Translations under genes and position numbers: made by a program
The notes under the pieces: generated by a model
Told to the model about the DNA's origin: nothing
Seen by the model: only the letters and a program-made list of their open reading frames with translations
Database searches by the model: none
Shown: piece by piece, positions 18,155 through 27,099 of the stretch
Numbering within the stretch: the stretch's first letter is position 1
How the letters are laid out: the number at the start of each line of letters is the position of its first letter
Assembly (NCBI RefSeq): GCF_017872555.1
Contig: NZ_JAEDOX010000007.1
Span: 86,533-150,532 of the forward strand
Reading direction: 5' to 3'
DNA: 64,000 bases
DNA from: Ruegeria sp. HKCCSA071
Lineage (GTDB): Bacteria > Pseudomonadota > Alphaproteobacteria > Rhodobacterales > Rhodobacteraceae

Positions 18155-19507
18155 ATGCCACAGATTGTCCACACGGAAGGGGAATCAAACACATCCGAAG
18201 CGCGCAAGGCATGGTTGCGAAAGTCCATGGGACCGAAGTCGACACCTCTGCTCAAACGCGATGCGGATGTGTTCCTGCATCAATCTCTGTCATCACCCTG
18301 CGTTAGCACTATTGCAAAGGCCGAGGGGATCTGGATCGAGGATATGGAGGGTCGCCGGTACATGGATTTCCATGGCAACTCGGTGCATCACATAGGCTAC
18401 GGGCACCCGCGTCTGGTAGCCGCAATCAAGGCACAGCTTGACGATCTTCCTTTCGCGCCCCGCCGTTTTACCAATGATCCGGCAGTGGATTTGGCGGAAA
18501 AACTGGCAGATATCGTGCCTGGCGATCTTGGGAAAATGCTCTTTACCACCGGCGGTTCTGACGCCAACGAGGTTGCCCTCAAGATCGCGCGCGCCGCTAC
18601 CGGTCGGTTCAAAACGATCAGCTTCTGGGATGCCTTCCATGGTGCGGGTTTCGGCGCGGCAAGCGTCGGTGGCGAGGCGACGTTCCGCAGCCATATAGCG
18701 GGGCCCCTCTTGTCAGGTACTGAACATGTCGCGCCTTTCGCCTGTTATCGGTGCCCCTACAATCACGCGGGACCGGAAACCTGCGGGTTGGCCTGCGCGA
18801 AAATGGTCGAATATGTCCTGGAGCGTGAAGGAGATGTGGCGGCGGTCATAGCTGAACCCATGCGTGCGGTGCCCTATGTGCCACCACCGGGGTTTTGGAG
18901 ATCCGTGCGCGAGGCGTGCAATCGTCACGGCGCGCTATTGATCATGGATGAAATCCCGACCGGCCTTGGCAAGACCGGCAGGATGTTCGCCTTTGAACAT
19001 GACGAGATCATTCCCGATATTGTGACGCTTGGAAAAGCGCTTGGCGGTGGCATCCTGCCAATTGCCGCCTGTGTTGCCCGCAAACAGCTGGACGTCTGCG
19101 GAGATTTTGCCATAGGTCATTACACACACGAAAAGAACCCGGTCACCGCACGGGCCGCTTTGACAACACTTCAGATCATCGAAGATGAGGGGTTGGTTCA
19201 TCGGTCGGCCACGCTGGGGGAGCACGCAATTAGCCGTCTTATGGACGAACTTCAGAACGTTCCCACCGTCGGAGACATCCGGGGAAGGGGTTTGATGTTC
19301 GGGGTCGAAATCGTCGATGATCGCGCCGACAAAACGCCGGGTAATGCGCGTGCTGAACGGATTTACTATGCCTGTCTGGAGGCCGGTTTGAGTTATAAGA
19401 TCAGTCAGGGATGCGTTCTGACATTGTCGCCGCCGCTGACCATCTCGCAATCGGATCTGGACCACGCAATCGACATTGTGGTTGCTGCGATCAAGGCCGA
19501 GAGTTGA
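18155..19507 (+). CDS. pbfA: Class III aminotransferase-fold enzyme, probable (R)-1-hydroxy-2-aminoethylphosphonate ammonia-lyase
   Basis: A 450-residue class III PLP enzyme. The PLP-binding Asp is in L-I-M-D-E-I-P-T-G (Asp265), and Schiff-base Lys294 is in T-L-G-K-A-L-G-G-G. The family contains transaminases, but the copy regularly placed beside phnW or phnWAY is PbfA, which deaminates (R)-1-hydroxy-2-aminoethylphosphonate to phosphonoacetaldehyde. That would feed a second natural phosphonate into PhnY and PhnA. A good GAGGAG ribosome-binding site precedes ATG 18155. The alternative, a general omega-aminotransferase, cannot be excluded without alignment; context makes PbfA the best call. Confidence 0.75.
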   Translation: MPQIVHTEGESNTSEARKAWLRKSMGPKSTPLLKRDADVFLHQSLSSPCVSTIAKAEGIWIEDMEGRRYMDFHGNSVHHIGYGHPRLVAAIKAQLDDLPFAPRRFTNDPAVDLAEKLADIVPGDLGKMLFTTGGSDANEVALKIARAATGRFKTISFWDAFHGAGFGAASVGGEATFRSHIAGPLLSGTEHVAPFACYRCPYNHAGPETCGLACAKMVEYVLEREGDVAAVIAEPMRAVPYVPPPGFWRSVREACNRHGALLIMDEIPTGLGKTGRMFAFEHDEIIPDIVTLGKALGGGILPIAACVARKQLDVCGDFAIGHYTHEKNPVTARAALTTLQIIEDEGLVHRSATLGEHAISRLMDELQNVPTVGDIRGRGLMFGVEIVDDRADKTPGNARAERIYYACLEAGLSYKISQGCVLTLSPPLTISQSDLDHAIDIVVAAIKAES

Positions 19508-19968
19508 CGCGTCGGAACAGTCAGTCTCAGCTGTTGTGAAACGGGGCTAGCCGGGACAGCATCGAAGGTTCCAAAGTACGGTTTGCGAATACGAGTTCGA
19601 TGGTGCTCGGCGTACAACGGATTTTGGGTTTGGCCGATGGCGTTGTAATATCCAAATGCACTTAGCCCTCAAACGCCGACAAAGCGACGGAGAAAGGCAG
19701 AAACTTCAATTCGGACATTGGCGCAACTGAAACAGACCAAACTGGCGGAATTTCAGAAACTCAATATCAACAGAGCGGGGTCTTTCATGGTACCGAATGT
19801 ATTTCAGAAGCTGAAGGACCTTTTGTTACTGCGCTCTATAGACAGCAGGCCGTCGTCTTTGCAAAAAAATGTAAAAAACTATGCAGATCAACAGGCGACT
19901 ACATTCTACCTGCCATAGGTAATTCGGACTGCCTATGTCGGCAAAGTCATTAGGCTGCCTGTCAGTCT
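19508..19968. other. Non-coding stretch after pbfA
   Basis: About 460 nt with no recognisable gene, RNA or terminator. Short open frames are present but show no family pattern or start context. The stretch leads into the decayed insertion element and may be relic DNA. Confidence 0.5.
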
Positions 19969-20590
19969 GGCCCTGTTGCATAAACCAGATGATGGGCGCG
20001 TTTGGCCCTTCCTCGGACAGACGTATCCCACAGCCTCGTGGCCGGGATGCCGAGCGCGGTGTAGCGTTCAGGACGGCGATGCGGTCCTGGATCTCGGCGA
20101 CCTGACGGTCGACATGCCTTGCCATGCGCCGTTGGCCCAGCAGTTTCACACACTGCATCTTCGCCTCGACACGGCTCCCACGATGGTATCCACTCCATCG
20201 TCGTCACAGGGCGCGGCCGAGGTATTTGACGTGCAGGGTTTTGTTGCGGGCCACGGCTCCAAAAGTGATCGTCTTCCAGGGCTTCGCGTTCTAGCCGGGT
20301 GGGATGACGGCAAGGGTACCGCTATCTGCAATCGCATCGAGCTACTTGCGCGGGTCGAAGGCACCATCTGCCGTGACTCCCCGGTGATCCAGACCGCTCG
20401 GATTTCAGCGTTTCCTCATCGATCCGAAGGTGGTTCTTGCGCCAGACCCGCCGTTTGGGGCCACGATGCTTACGGGAGTGCAACTCGCCTTCACCTTCGA
20501 CCTTGATCCCGGTGCTGTTGATCAGCAGGTGCAGCGGCCCGTTGGATCTGTGATACGGGATGTTCATGGTCAGGGTCTTCCGGCGGCAAT
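19969..20590 (-). mobile_element. IS5-family insertion sequence remnant with broken transposase
   Basis: Decayed element on the minus strand. The left end GGCCCTGTTGCATAAA (19969-19984) resembles an IS5-family terminal repeat. Transposase blocks recur in shifted frames: T-L-T-M-N-I-P-Y-H with L-H-L-L-I-N-S-T-G-I-K and K-R-R-V-W-R-K (20400-20590), then N-A-K-P-W-K and a W-S-G-Y-H-R-G-S-R-V-E block, then C-V-K-L-L-G-Q-R and D-R-Q-V-A-E-I-Q (20060-20160). Stop codons, frameshifts and an internal deletion of some tens of residues interrupt it, and the N-terminal half is missing. It is about 620 nt against roughly 840 for an intact element. It cannot make an active transposase. Confidence 0.75.
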
Positions 20591-20676
20591 ATTCCAAGCA
20601 TGGCAGCGGCTTCGGTCACCGTCCCGGTCGAAACCACCGCTCGAAATGCCTCAACTTGTTTGAACGTGTCCTCCAT
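20590..20676 (-). pseudogene. Truncated LysR-family gene start
   Basis: From ATG 20676 the minus strand reads M-E-D-T-F-K-Q-V-E-A-F-R-A-V-V, then T-G-T-V-T-E-A-A-A-M-L-G-I, which is the first helix and the start of the helix-turn-helix of a LysR regulator. It stops matching near 20590, where the frame runs into the IS5 remnant. About 29 codons remain. It overlaps the tail of the broken XRE-cupin gene by roughly 25 nt. The rest of the gene is not visible downstream, so a deletion probably removed it together with the 5' half of the element. Confidence 0.6.
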
Positions 20677-21255
20677 GAGGTGTTGGTTTCTTTGACCTTG
20701 TGTTGGAACGATCGTTCTTCGCGCATTTCTGCGGGCGTGGCGACACGGTGATGACCTCAACTTCTTCGGAACATATCTCGGTGTAATCATGCGCCAGCAT
20801 TGCATCGAAGCTCAAAGAGTCGCTGACCCCCAGAACAAAATCATCAGCTCTGCATTGATGCACGGCTCCGCCCCGGATCACGTACAGAAAGCCCTATCCT
20901 TCGCGTTGGTATCTTGGCAGTGATTTGGATTGGTCGCGGGGCAATCGCGATATTGCTCATTGAAACATGCCGCCAGGCCCACCGTGCTTGCCAGCAAACG
21001 GTCGTCATGCGTGTAACTCTTTGTGACGCGTTGCGAAGGTAATCCTTCGCCTGTCTTAACGTGATGAACAACCGCCGATACATCGGTAAGGACGAAGAGG
21101 GCCATCAACGGGACTTCCAAAGCGGCAGACAGTGACTGGAGCGTGGCAAGCGATGGTGACACTGATCCGCTTCCGACCCGGCCGAATGTACTGGCCGTTT
21201 GCCGCATGGGTTGATGGTTAAGTCGCAGGGACAATACAGTGCTCAAACGCTCCAA
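20651..21255 (-). pseudogene. Broken XRE-cupin transcriptional regulator
   Basis: The minus strand shows an XRE helix-turn-helix end (V-S-P-S-L-A-T-L-Q-S-L-S-A-A-L-E-V-P), then H-V-K-T-G-E-G-L-P-S and S-Y-T-H-D. After a frameshift near 21000 a cupin continues: K-H-G-G-P-G-G-M-F-Q, a stop, then L-P-R-Y-Q-R-E-G-Y, D-S-L-S-F-D-A-M-L-A-H and S-E-E-V-E-V-I-T-V-S. At least one frameshift and one internal stop prevent a full product, and the N-terminal helices look shortened. HTH-cupin regulators usually sense small metabolites. It lies just downstream of pcaB, so it could once have belonged to the aromatic cluster. Confidence 0.65.
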
Positions 21256-21275
21256 TACTCAAAACGATAGTGCTG

Positions 21276-22337
21276 TCACTCCACCGGGCCGATCCGGTCA
21301 ATCTGTTGCAGTAATGTATGGCAGCTGATCAGAGCCTGTCCCGTTGCCAGGATCATCTGGGGCAGGATCATCCATTCCAGCGTCCAGGCGGCACCGGATC
21401 TTTCCTGCTCGTGCACCAGTGCCTGATGCATTCCCGACAGTTGGATTGCGTTGAAACGGGCCAGAGCGACCAGCAGTTCCGCGCGGACCGGGTTGCGCTT
21501 GTGAGGCATCGCCGAAGATCCGCCGCCACCTGTCAGCGAAACCTCGTCCACCCCCTGCTGAGCCATGAGCGACACGTCCTGACCGATCTTTCCCAGCGCG
21601 CCCGTTATCAATGACAGCCATGAGGCAAATTCTGCAAGATTGTCCCGGCGGGTATGCCAGTTTGCATCGCAACTGATCAGGCCAAGCCTATGGGCCATAT
21701 GATCTGCGATTGCCTGTCCGGATCCGTGCATCCCGGCGCGGTCGCCAACGGCGCCGCCAAGTTGCAGCACAAGCAATCTGGGCTGCAATTCGGTCAGGCG
21801 TTTCTGGTGATCGGCCAATGGCAACCGCCAGTTTTGCAGGCGCGTGGCAACTGTAATCTGCAATGCCGCCTGCATTCGGGTTCGCCCCATCATCACGCAT
21901 TCGCCGTGTGCCTGTTCCAGCGCCACAAGCGCATCCGTCAGGTCTGAAAGACGGGCCGAAAACAACTCCAGAATGTCCTTGATTGACATAACCAGAGCGG
22001 TGTCGACAACATCCTGCGACGTCATCCCCTTATGCAGCGCCACGTGGCAATGATCAGGCAATGCTGCTTTGAGCGACCGCACCAGCGCGGGCACCACCAC
22101 GCCATCCAATGCCGTCCCGTCGCGCAGCGCCTGCATGTCGGGACGGTGTTGTCGGATAAGTTTTGCCGCGGTATCCGCCACCTCTGCTGGTACGGAGCCG
22201 ACGGCCGCCAAAGCCTCAGAATAAGCGGCCTCGACGGACAGCATGTGTCGCAGCTGAGCCTCTGTACCCAGCATCTCTGAGGTCTGTGGGTCCTCAAACA
22301 GCCCGCTGAGCCAGGGATGAGTGGAAAGCTGTTCCAT
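21276..22337 (-). CDS. pcaB: 3-carboxy-cis,cis-muconate cycloisomerase
   Basis: A member of the fumarase/aspartase superfamily of about 353 residues. It has the H-K-G-M-T-S-Q-D-V-V-D-T-A region and the superfamily signature G-S-S-A-M-P-H-K-R-N-P, whose serine loop is catalytic. It converts 3-carboxymuconate to 4-carboxymuconolactone in the protocatechuate branch of the beta-ketoadipate pathway. ATG 22337 gives the expected N-terminus; a TTG 13 codons upstream is possible. It is slightly short compared with family members of about 350-450. It is the last gene of the pobA-pca operon, downstream of the BKACE gene. Confidence 0.9.
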   Translation of the reverse strand: MEQLSTHPWLSGLFEDPQTSEMLGTEAQLRHMLSVEAAYSEALAAVGSVPAEVADTAAKLIRQHRPDMQALRDGTALDGVVVPALVRSLKAALPDHCHVALHKGMTSQDVVDTALVMSIKDILELFSARLSDLTDALVALEQAHGECVMMGRTRMQAALQITVATRLQNWRLPLADHQKRLTELQPRLLVLQLGGAVGDRAGMHGSGQAIADHMAHRLGLISCDANWHTRRDNLAEFASWLSLITGALGKIGQDVSLMAQQGVDEVSLTGGGGSSAMPHKRNPVRAELLVALARFNAIQLSGMHQALVHEQERSGAAWTLEWMILPQMILATGQALISCHTLLQQIDRIGPVE

Positions 22338-22403
22338 CCTATTTGTGGCCTTTGAACTGAAGAGGGCGGATATCAATCGTCATGGCGCCATTCCTCCCTG
22401 CGC

Positions 22404-23225
22404 TCAAAGAGCCAAAATTTCGCGGGCCTGTTGCCAGGTGGCGACCGGACGTTCGTGCTTTGCGCATAGCTCGGTCACGCGATTGACCAGCGCAGCGTTC
22501 GAAGGCGCTAGTGTATTCCGATCCAGCCGGACATTGTCTTCCAAACCTGTCCGCGTGTGTCCGCCCGCAGCAATGGCCCATTCATTTACCACAATCTGGT
22601 TTGGACCGATCCCGGCGGCACACCATTCGGCATCCGGTGCGCGATCCTGCATGGATTTTACGTAGAAGTCGAACACGGCCCTGTCGACCGGCATCGCGTT
22701 TTTGACACCCATGACAAATTGAACATACAGCTTGCCATACAGCTTGCCTTCCTTGTGCAATCTGATCGCTTGCAGGATGTGGGACAGGTCAAACGCCTCG
22801 ATCTCGGGTGTGACTTTGTATTTTTGCATCTCGGCTGATAGCCAGTCCACCAGATCGGGTGGATTTTCATAAACCCGGGTGGGAAAGTTGTTCGATCCAA
22901 CCGACAGCGACGCCATGTCAGGTGACAGGGGCAGCATTCCGCCCCTGGCCTGGCCGGCGCCTGACCGCCCACCGGTGGAAAACTGGATGATCATTCCGGG
23001 GCAGTGTTTTTGCAAACCCTCTTTCAGGAGAGCGAATTTTTCGGGGTCGCTGCAGGGCGTCTGATCATCGTTGCGAACATGGGCGTGGACGATGCTGGCC
23101 CCGGCCTCGAACGCCTCTTGCGTGCTTTCGACCTGTTCCGCAACCGAGATCGGCACCGCGGGGTTGTTCTTCTTGGTGGGCAGGGAACCGGTGATAGCCA
23201 CGCAGATGATGCAGGGTTTGGTCAT
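22404..23225 (-). CDS. BKACE-family (DUF849) beta-keto acid cleavage enzyme
   Basis: A 273-residue TIM-barrel protein. The Zn-binding motif V-H-A-H-V-R (His47, His49) and the family signature G-G-H-T-R-T-G-L-E-D-N (Glu229) are both present. BKACEs condense a beta-keto acid with acetyl-CoA to give acetoacetate and a new CoA ester. Lying between pcaG and pcaB, the likely substrate is beta-ketoadipate, giving acetoacetate and succinyl-CoA. This would replace the CoA transferase PcaIJ and thiolase PcaF, none of which is found here. Family and metal ligands are seen; the substrate is inferred from context. Confidence 0.85.
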   Translation of the reverse strand: MTKPCIICVAITGSLPTKKNNPAVPISVAEQVESTQEAFEAGASIVHAHVRNDDQTPCSDPEKFALLKEGLQKHCPGMIIQFSTGGRSGAGQARGGMLPLSPDMASLSVGSNNFPTRVYENPPDLVDWLSAEMQKYKVTPEIEAFDLSHILQAIRLHKEGKLYGKLYVQFVMGVKNAMPVDRAVFDFYVKSMQDRAPDAEWCAAGIGPNQIVVNEWAIAAGGHTRTGLEDNVRLDRNTLAPSNAALVNRVTELCAKHERPVATWQQAREILAL

Positions 23226-23273
23226 GGTGATTTCCTGAATTAAGTGCTGCCTTGGAAAGACAGCACCAAGTAG

Positions 23274-23891
23274 TCAGATATCAAAAAAGACGGTCTCATC
23301 TTCGCCTTGTATCTTGATATCGAAGCGATAGACAACTTGACCGTCCCGATTGTTCCGTTTGGCCAGCAGCGTTGCGCGGCGGCGTTCCCATTCGATGAGA
23401 TTAAGGACCGGGTCCTTGCTATTGGCCTCTGCCTCGTCCTCGAAATAGATACGCGTATTCAGGCCGACATTGATACCCCGGGCAACAACCCAAAGGTTGA
23501 TATGAGGCGCTTGCTGGCCCACGTTTCGTCCCGGTGTCGGACCGGGTTTGACTGTGTCGAACGCCCATTCGCCGGTTTCAAAGTTGGTGATGACGCGTCC
23601 CCAGCCGCGAAAGCCGTCTTCGACATCGCCGCCGCCCTCAGGATGGGCATAGACGCCCCTGGCATTTGCCTGCCAAGCCTCAAGCAAAACATCCTTGATG
23701 GGCGATCCTGCCCCGTCCACGACCAGCCCTTCGACCCGAATACGCTCACCCTCGGCATTTGGTCCGGCTATGTCCCAGCCCAATTCCTGCCTGTAGATTT
23801 CGAATCCGGCAGCCCCGGGTGCCAGGCCGATATGGACGTAAGGCCCAGCTGTTTGCGAGGGGGTTTCCTTCAGATAATTAAGCTGTTGCAT
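23274..23891 (-). CDS. pcaG: Protocatechuate 3,4-dioxygenase alpha subunit
   Basis: A 205-residue intradiol dioxygenase alpha chain. It has T-P-S-Q-T-A-G-P-Y-V-H-I-G near the N-terminus, the beta-core E-G-L-V-V-D-G-A-G and L-E-A-W-Q-A-N-A-R-G-V-Y, and P-H-I-N-L-W-V. As usual for the alpha chain it lacks the full Tyr/His iron set, which PcaH carries. With PcaH it opens protocatechuate to 3-carboxy-cis,cis-muconate. It lies 2 nt from pcaH on the same strand. Confidence 0.93.
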   Translation of the reverse strand: MQQLNYLKETPSQTAGPYVHIGLAPGAAGFEIYRQELGWDIAGPNAEGERIRVEGLVVDGAGSPIKDVLLEAWQANARGVYAHPEGGGDVEDGFRGWGRVITNFETGEWAFDTVKPGPTPGRNVGQQAPHINLWVVARGINVGLNTRIYFEDEAEANSKDPVLNLIEWERRRATLLAKRNNRDGQVVYRFDIKIQGEDETVFFDI

Positions 23892-23893
23892 CT

Positions 23894-24622
23894 TCAGTTC
23901 CCCTCCAGACGGTTTTCAAACAGGGTCGAGCGCCGACCGCGCAAGACCACGTCTAATTTATAGGCGATGGTATCCAGTGGGATCGTTGAATTCATGTCGA
24001 GCCGTGAAATCAGGCGGCTGATCGCATCGGCGTCAGGAATAGTTTTCACGATCGGACACCTGTCGATCAGCGGGTCGCCTTCGAAATAGCATTGTGTGAT
24101 CAGGCGTTGCGCAAAACCTGTTCCGAATATCGACATGTGGATATGGGCGGGACGCCAGCTGTTCACCCAATTGCGCCAGGGGTAGGCCCCGGGTTTTACG
24201 GTGCGGAAGAAATAATACCCGTTTTCATCTGTCAGGGTGCGGCCGCAACCACCGAAATTGGGATCGATCGGTGCCAGATAGGTATCTTTCTTGTGACGAT
24301 AGCGCCCACCTGCATTCGCCTGCCAGATCTCCACCAACGTGTTTGGCACCGCACGTCCGTTTTCATCCAGCACCCTGCCGTGCAGAATGATACGCTCGCC
24401 AATCGGGCTTTCGCCGGGTTGCGCATAGTTCGAGATCAGGTCGTTATCCAGAGGGTCAACATCGTTGTGACCAAAAACCGGGCCGGTGACCTCACTGATC
24501 GAGTTTTGCAGCGAGATCAGCGAATATTGCGGTGAACGGGTCACGCTGGTCTTGTAGTCGGGCGTCAGCGCAGGTGGGTGCCACTCTCGGTCACGCTGGT
24601 AGAATTCACCTTGTTTCAACAT
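23894..24622 (-). CDS. pcaH: Protocatechuate 3,4-dioxygenase beta subunit
   Basis: A 242-residue iron-bearing chain of the intradiol dioxygenase. Iron-ligand regions are visible: the Tyr within [11 protein letters not shown], the Tyr of P-G-A-Y-P-W, and the two His of [11 protein letters not shown] 24622 is used because GGAA lies upstream and the N-terminus [10 protein letters not shown] is family-like; the extended reading overlaps pcaC and looks unrelated. It forms the hetero-oligomer with PcaG. Confidence 0.93.
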   Translation of the reverse strand: MLKQGEFYQRDREWHPPALTPDYKTSVTRSPQYSLISLQNSISEVTGPVFGHNDVDPLDNDLISNYAQPGESPIGERIILHGRVLDENGRAVPNTLVEIWQANAGGRYRHKKDTYLAPIDPNFGGCGRTLTDENGYYFFRTVKPGAYPWRNWVNSWRPAHIHMSIFGTGFAQRLITQCYFEGDPLIDRCPIVKTIPDADAISRLISRLDMNSTIPLDTIAYKLDVVLRGRRSTLFENRLEGN

Positions 24623-24674
24623 TGTTGGATCACACTTCCTTTTTGTCTGACTCGGGTTTCTGCGCGTTTCCCAT

Positions 24675-25052
24675 TCAGTCCTGTTCCATTTGATCATAGG
24701 TCAGTTTTGCCAGTTTGAGGGCCTGATTGGCGCGTGGCACGCCCGCGTAAATTGCGACGTGCTGAAACGCTTCAAGTACATCCCGCTTGCTGGCGCCGGT
24801 ACGGGCTGTGGCGCGGATATGCATCGGGATTTCTTCGAAATTTCCCAACGCAGCCAGCAAAGCCAGCGTTAGCATGGATCTCTCTCGGTCACTGATCCCG
24901 TCCGAGGCCCAGACGGTACCCCACGCGCCTTCGGTGATAAGTGCCTGAAATGGATCGTCCAGATCAGACTTGGCGTCTTCGGCGCGATCCACATGGGCGT
25001 CGCCCAGAATTCTGCGGCGCACTCGCATACCGGACTCGTATTTGTCACTCAT
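24675..25052 (-). CDS. pcaC: 4-carboxymuconolactone decarboxylase
   Basis: A 125-residue single-domain decarboxylase. The core is R-R-x-I-L-G-D-A-H-V at the N-terminus, W-G-x-V-W-A near residue 45, the L-A-L-L-A-A-L-G segment, and [11 protein letters not shown] near the active site. It converts 4-carboxymuconolactone to the enol-lactone that PcaD hydrolyses. The 5' end overlaps the 3' end of pcaD by 8 nt, so the two are coupled. Length and motifs are typical. Confidence 0.92.
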   Translation of the reverse strand: MSDKYESGMRVRRRILGDAHVDRAEDAKSDLDDPFQALITEGAWGTVWASDGISDRERSMLTLALLAALGNFEEIPMHIRATARTGASKRDVLEAFQHVAIYAGVPRANQALKLAKLTYDQMEQD

Positions 25053-25833
25053 TGCGGTTCTCCATCAGGAAGGCGGACAAGTGTTCAGCATAGGTGGCGG
25101 GGGCTTCCACGCATGGCAGGTGCCCGGTGTTGGGTATTTCGGCATAGCGCGCCCCGGGGATCATAGCACAGGTCTGCCGGACCAGTTCGGGTGGGCAGGC
25201 GCGGTCATCTGATCCGGCGATGGCCAGAACTGGCAATCGCAGCGCCCGGGTCATGGGTTCGAGATCAGCATTTGCAATCGCGTTGCAGCATCCCAGGTAC
25301 CCAGAAACAGGGGTACGTACCAGCATGTTGCGCCAAAGCAGCACGTTATCGGTTGCCCTGAAATCCGCTGCAAACCAACGGTCCAGAATTGCGTCAGCCA
25401 CAGACTCGATGCCGGACGATCGGATTGCGCCCATCCGGTCACGCCACATCTGGGCCGTCCCCATTTTTGCGGCGGTGTTGGAAAGAACAAGGGCGCGGAT
25501 CAGGTCTGGTCGGCGCGAAGCCAGCGCCTGACCGATCATGCCGCCATTCGACAGGCCGACAAACACCGTGTCGCGAACCCCGATATGGTCAAGAAACGCC
25601 TCGGCGTCATCTGTCAGCTCAGCCAAGCTGTAAAGCGCCTGAGGGCATTCCGACAGGCCGTGACCACGCAGATCGAACCGGATCAGGCGCAGCCTCTTGG
25701 GCAGCAAGGGCAAAACCTTGTCCCAAAGGCGCAGGTCAGTTCCCAGCGAGTTGGCAAACACCACAGGCGTGCCATCTGGATCGCCATCCTCACGCCAATG
25801 CAGGTGAATGTTATCCAGCGCCGCAATCTGCAT
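25045..25833 (-). CDS. pcaD: 3-oxoadipate enol-lactonase
   Basis: A 262-residue alpha/beta hydrolase. The nucleophile is Ser95 in V-G-L-S-N-G-G, an acid lies in G-S-D-D-R-A-C-P, and the catalytic His is in N-T-G-H-L-P-C near the C-terminus. It hydrolyses beta-ketoadipate enol-lactone to beta-ketoadipate. Its ATG overlaps the pobA stop (TGATG), so aromatic-ring hydroxylation and the ring-cleavage pathway are translationally coupled. It is a separate protein here, not a PcaCD fusion. Confidence 0.92.
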   Translation of the reverse strand: MQIAALDNIHLHWREDGDPDGTPVVFANSLGTDLRLWDKVLPLLPKRLRLIRFDLRGHGLSECPQALYSLAELTDDAEAFLDHIGVRDTVFVGLSNGGMIGQALASRRPDLIRALVLSNTAAKMGTAQMWRDRMGAIRSSGIESVADAILDRWFAADFRATDNVLLWRNMLVRTPVSGYLGCCNAIANADLEPMTRALRLPVLAIAGSDDRACPPELVRQTCAMIPGARYAEIPNTGHLPCVEAPATYAEHLSAFLMENRNE

Positions 25834-27002
25834 CAGTAGGGCAGCCCGACGTAATTTTGTGCAAACACCGATTGGGCCTCTTTGTTTTCGCGCAGGAAAT
25901 CAATGTCAGCCTTCTGCATTTTCAGGTCAAAGCCGTTCTGTTCCGGAAAACGGTGCAACAGGTTGGTCGTGGACCAGCTGAACCGCTCGGCTTTCCAGAT
26001 CCGGGCCAGCGCTTTTTCGGAATAGCGGTCGATGCCTTCGCTGTCGTGGTCTTCATAGAATTGCAGCAGTGCGTTGTGCAGATAGTGGATGTCGCTTGCC
26101 GCTGTGTTAAGCCCCTTGGCCCCGGTGGGGGGCACGATATGCGCGGCATCCCCACACAGGAACAAACGGCCCCAGCGCATTGGTTCGGTCACGAAAGACC
26201 GCAGCGCCGCAATTGATTTTTCGACCGATGGCCCGGTGATCAGTGTCTCAGCATATTGCGCGGGGATCCTGCGTTTCAGTTCCTGCCAGAAGGCTTGATC
26301 AGTCCAGTCATCGGCACTGTCAGACAGCGAGCATTGAATGTAGTACCGGCTGAGGTTCTCATTGCGCATGGAACAAAGCGCAAAACCGCGTTCCGATCCG
26401 GCATATATCAGTTCGTCATGGACCGGGGGTGTTTCGGACAAAACGCCTAGCCAGCCAAATGGATAGACCTTTTCATATTCCCGGCGCACGGTCAGCGGGA
26501 TGGTTTGACGCGACACCCCATGAAACCCGTCGCACCCGGCGACAAAATCGCAATCAATCCGGTGTCTGGTTCCATCCGCTTGATGCGTCACATAAGGCGT
26601 ATCGCTGTCAGCCCCGTGAATCTGAACATCATCGGCGTTGAAAACGATCTTGCCGCCCATCGCATCGCGCGCATCATACAGATCACGGGTTACTTCCGTT
26701 TGTCCGTAAACAACCACGTGGCTGCCGGTCAGCTCTTTAAAGTTAATGCCGAATTCGATATCGCCGTATGAGATCACTGTGCCGTCATGGACAAAACACT
26801 CCTTGTCCATCCGCTCTGCTACACCGGCCTCGCGCATCAGTTCCACAAAACCGGTTTCCAGAATGCCGGCGCGAATGCGGCCCAGAACATATTCTCTGGT
26901 TTTGCGCTCTAACACGATGGTGTCTATGCCTTTGCGGTGCAACAACTGGCTGAGCAAAAGACCTGAAGGTCCACCGCCGATGATCGCGACCTGAACGCGC
27001 AT
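25833..27002 (-). CDS. pobA: 4-hydroxybenzoate 3-monooxygenase
   Basis: A 389-residue flavoprotein aromatic hydroxylase. It shows the FAD/NAD fingerprint I-I-G-G-G-P-S-G at the N-terminus, the A-G-C-D-G-F-H-G-V-S-R DG motif near residue 160, and G-D-A-A-H-I-V-P-P-T-G-A-K-G near residue 285. It converts 4-hydroxybenzoate to protocatechuate with NAD(P)H and O2. It is first in the operon pobA-pcaD-pcaC-pcaH-pcaG-BKACE-pcaB, divergent from pcaQ across 97 nt. Length matches PobA closely. Confidence 0.95.
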   Translation of the reverse strand: MRVQVAIIGGGPSGLLLSQLLHRKGIDTIVLERKTREYVLGRIRAGILETGFVELMREAGVAERMDKECFVHDGTVISYGDIEFGINFKELTGSHVVVYGQTEVTRDLYDARDAMGGKIVFNADDVQIHGADSDTPYVTHQADGTRHRIDCDFVAGCDGFHGVSRQTIPLTVRREYEKVYPFGWLGVLSETPPVHDELIYAGSERGFALCSMRNENLSRYYIQCSLSDSADDWTDQAFWQELKRRIPAQYAETLITGPSVEKSIAALRSFVTEPMRWGRLFLCGDAAHIVPPTGAKGLNTAASDIHYLHNALLQFYEDHDSEGIDRYSEKALARIWKAERFSWSTTNLLHRFPEQNGFDLKMQKADIDFLRENKEAQSVFAQNYVGLPY

Positions 27003-27099
27003 GTTGGCTCTCCTGATTTCGCGTATCTAATAATTGAACGCCATTTCTCGATATGTAAAATGAGTTCTGCTGGGACTTAGTTGCCGGAATTGGAAAGTA

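Noticed and set aside
19718..19918. Open frame of 66 codons after pbfA
   Set aside because: Begins in low-signal intergenic DNA, with no recognisable domain or start context.
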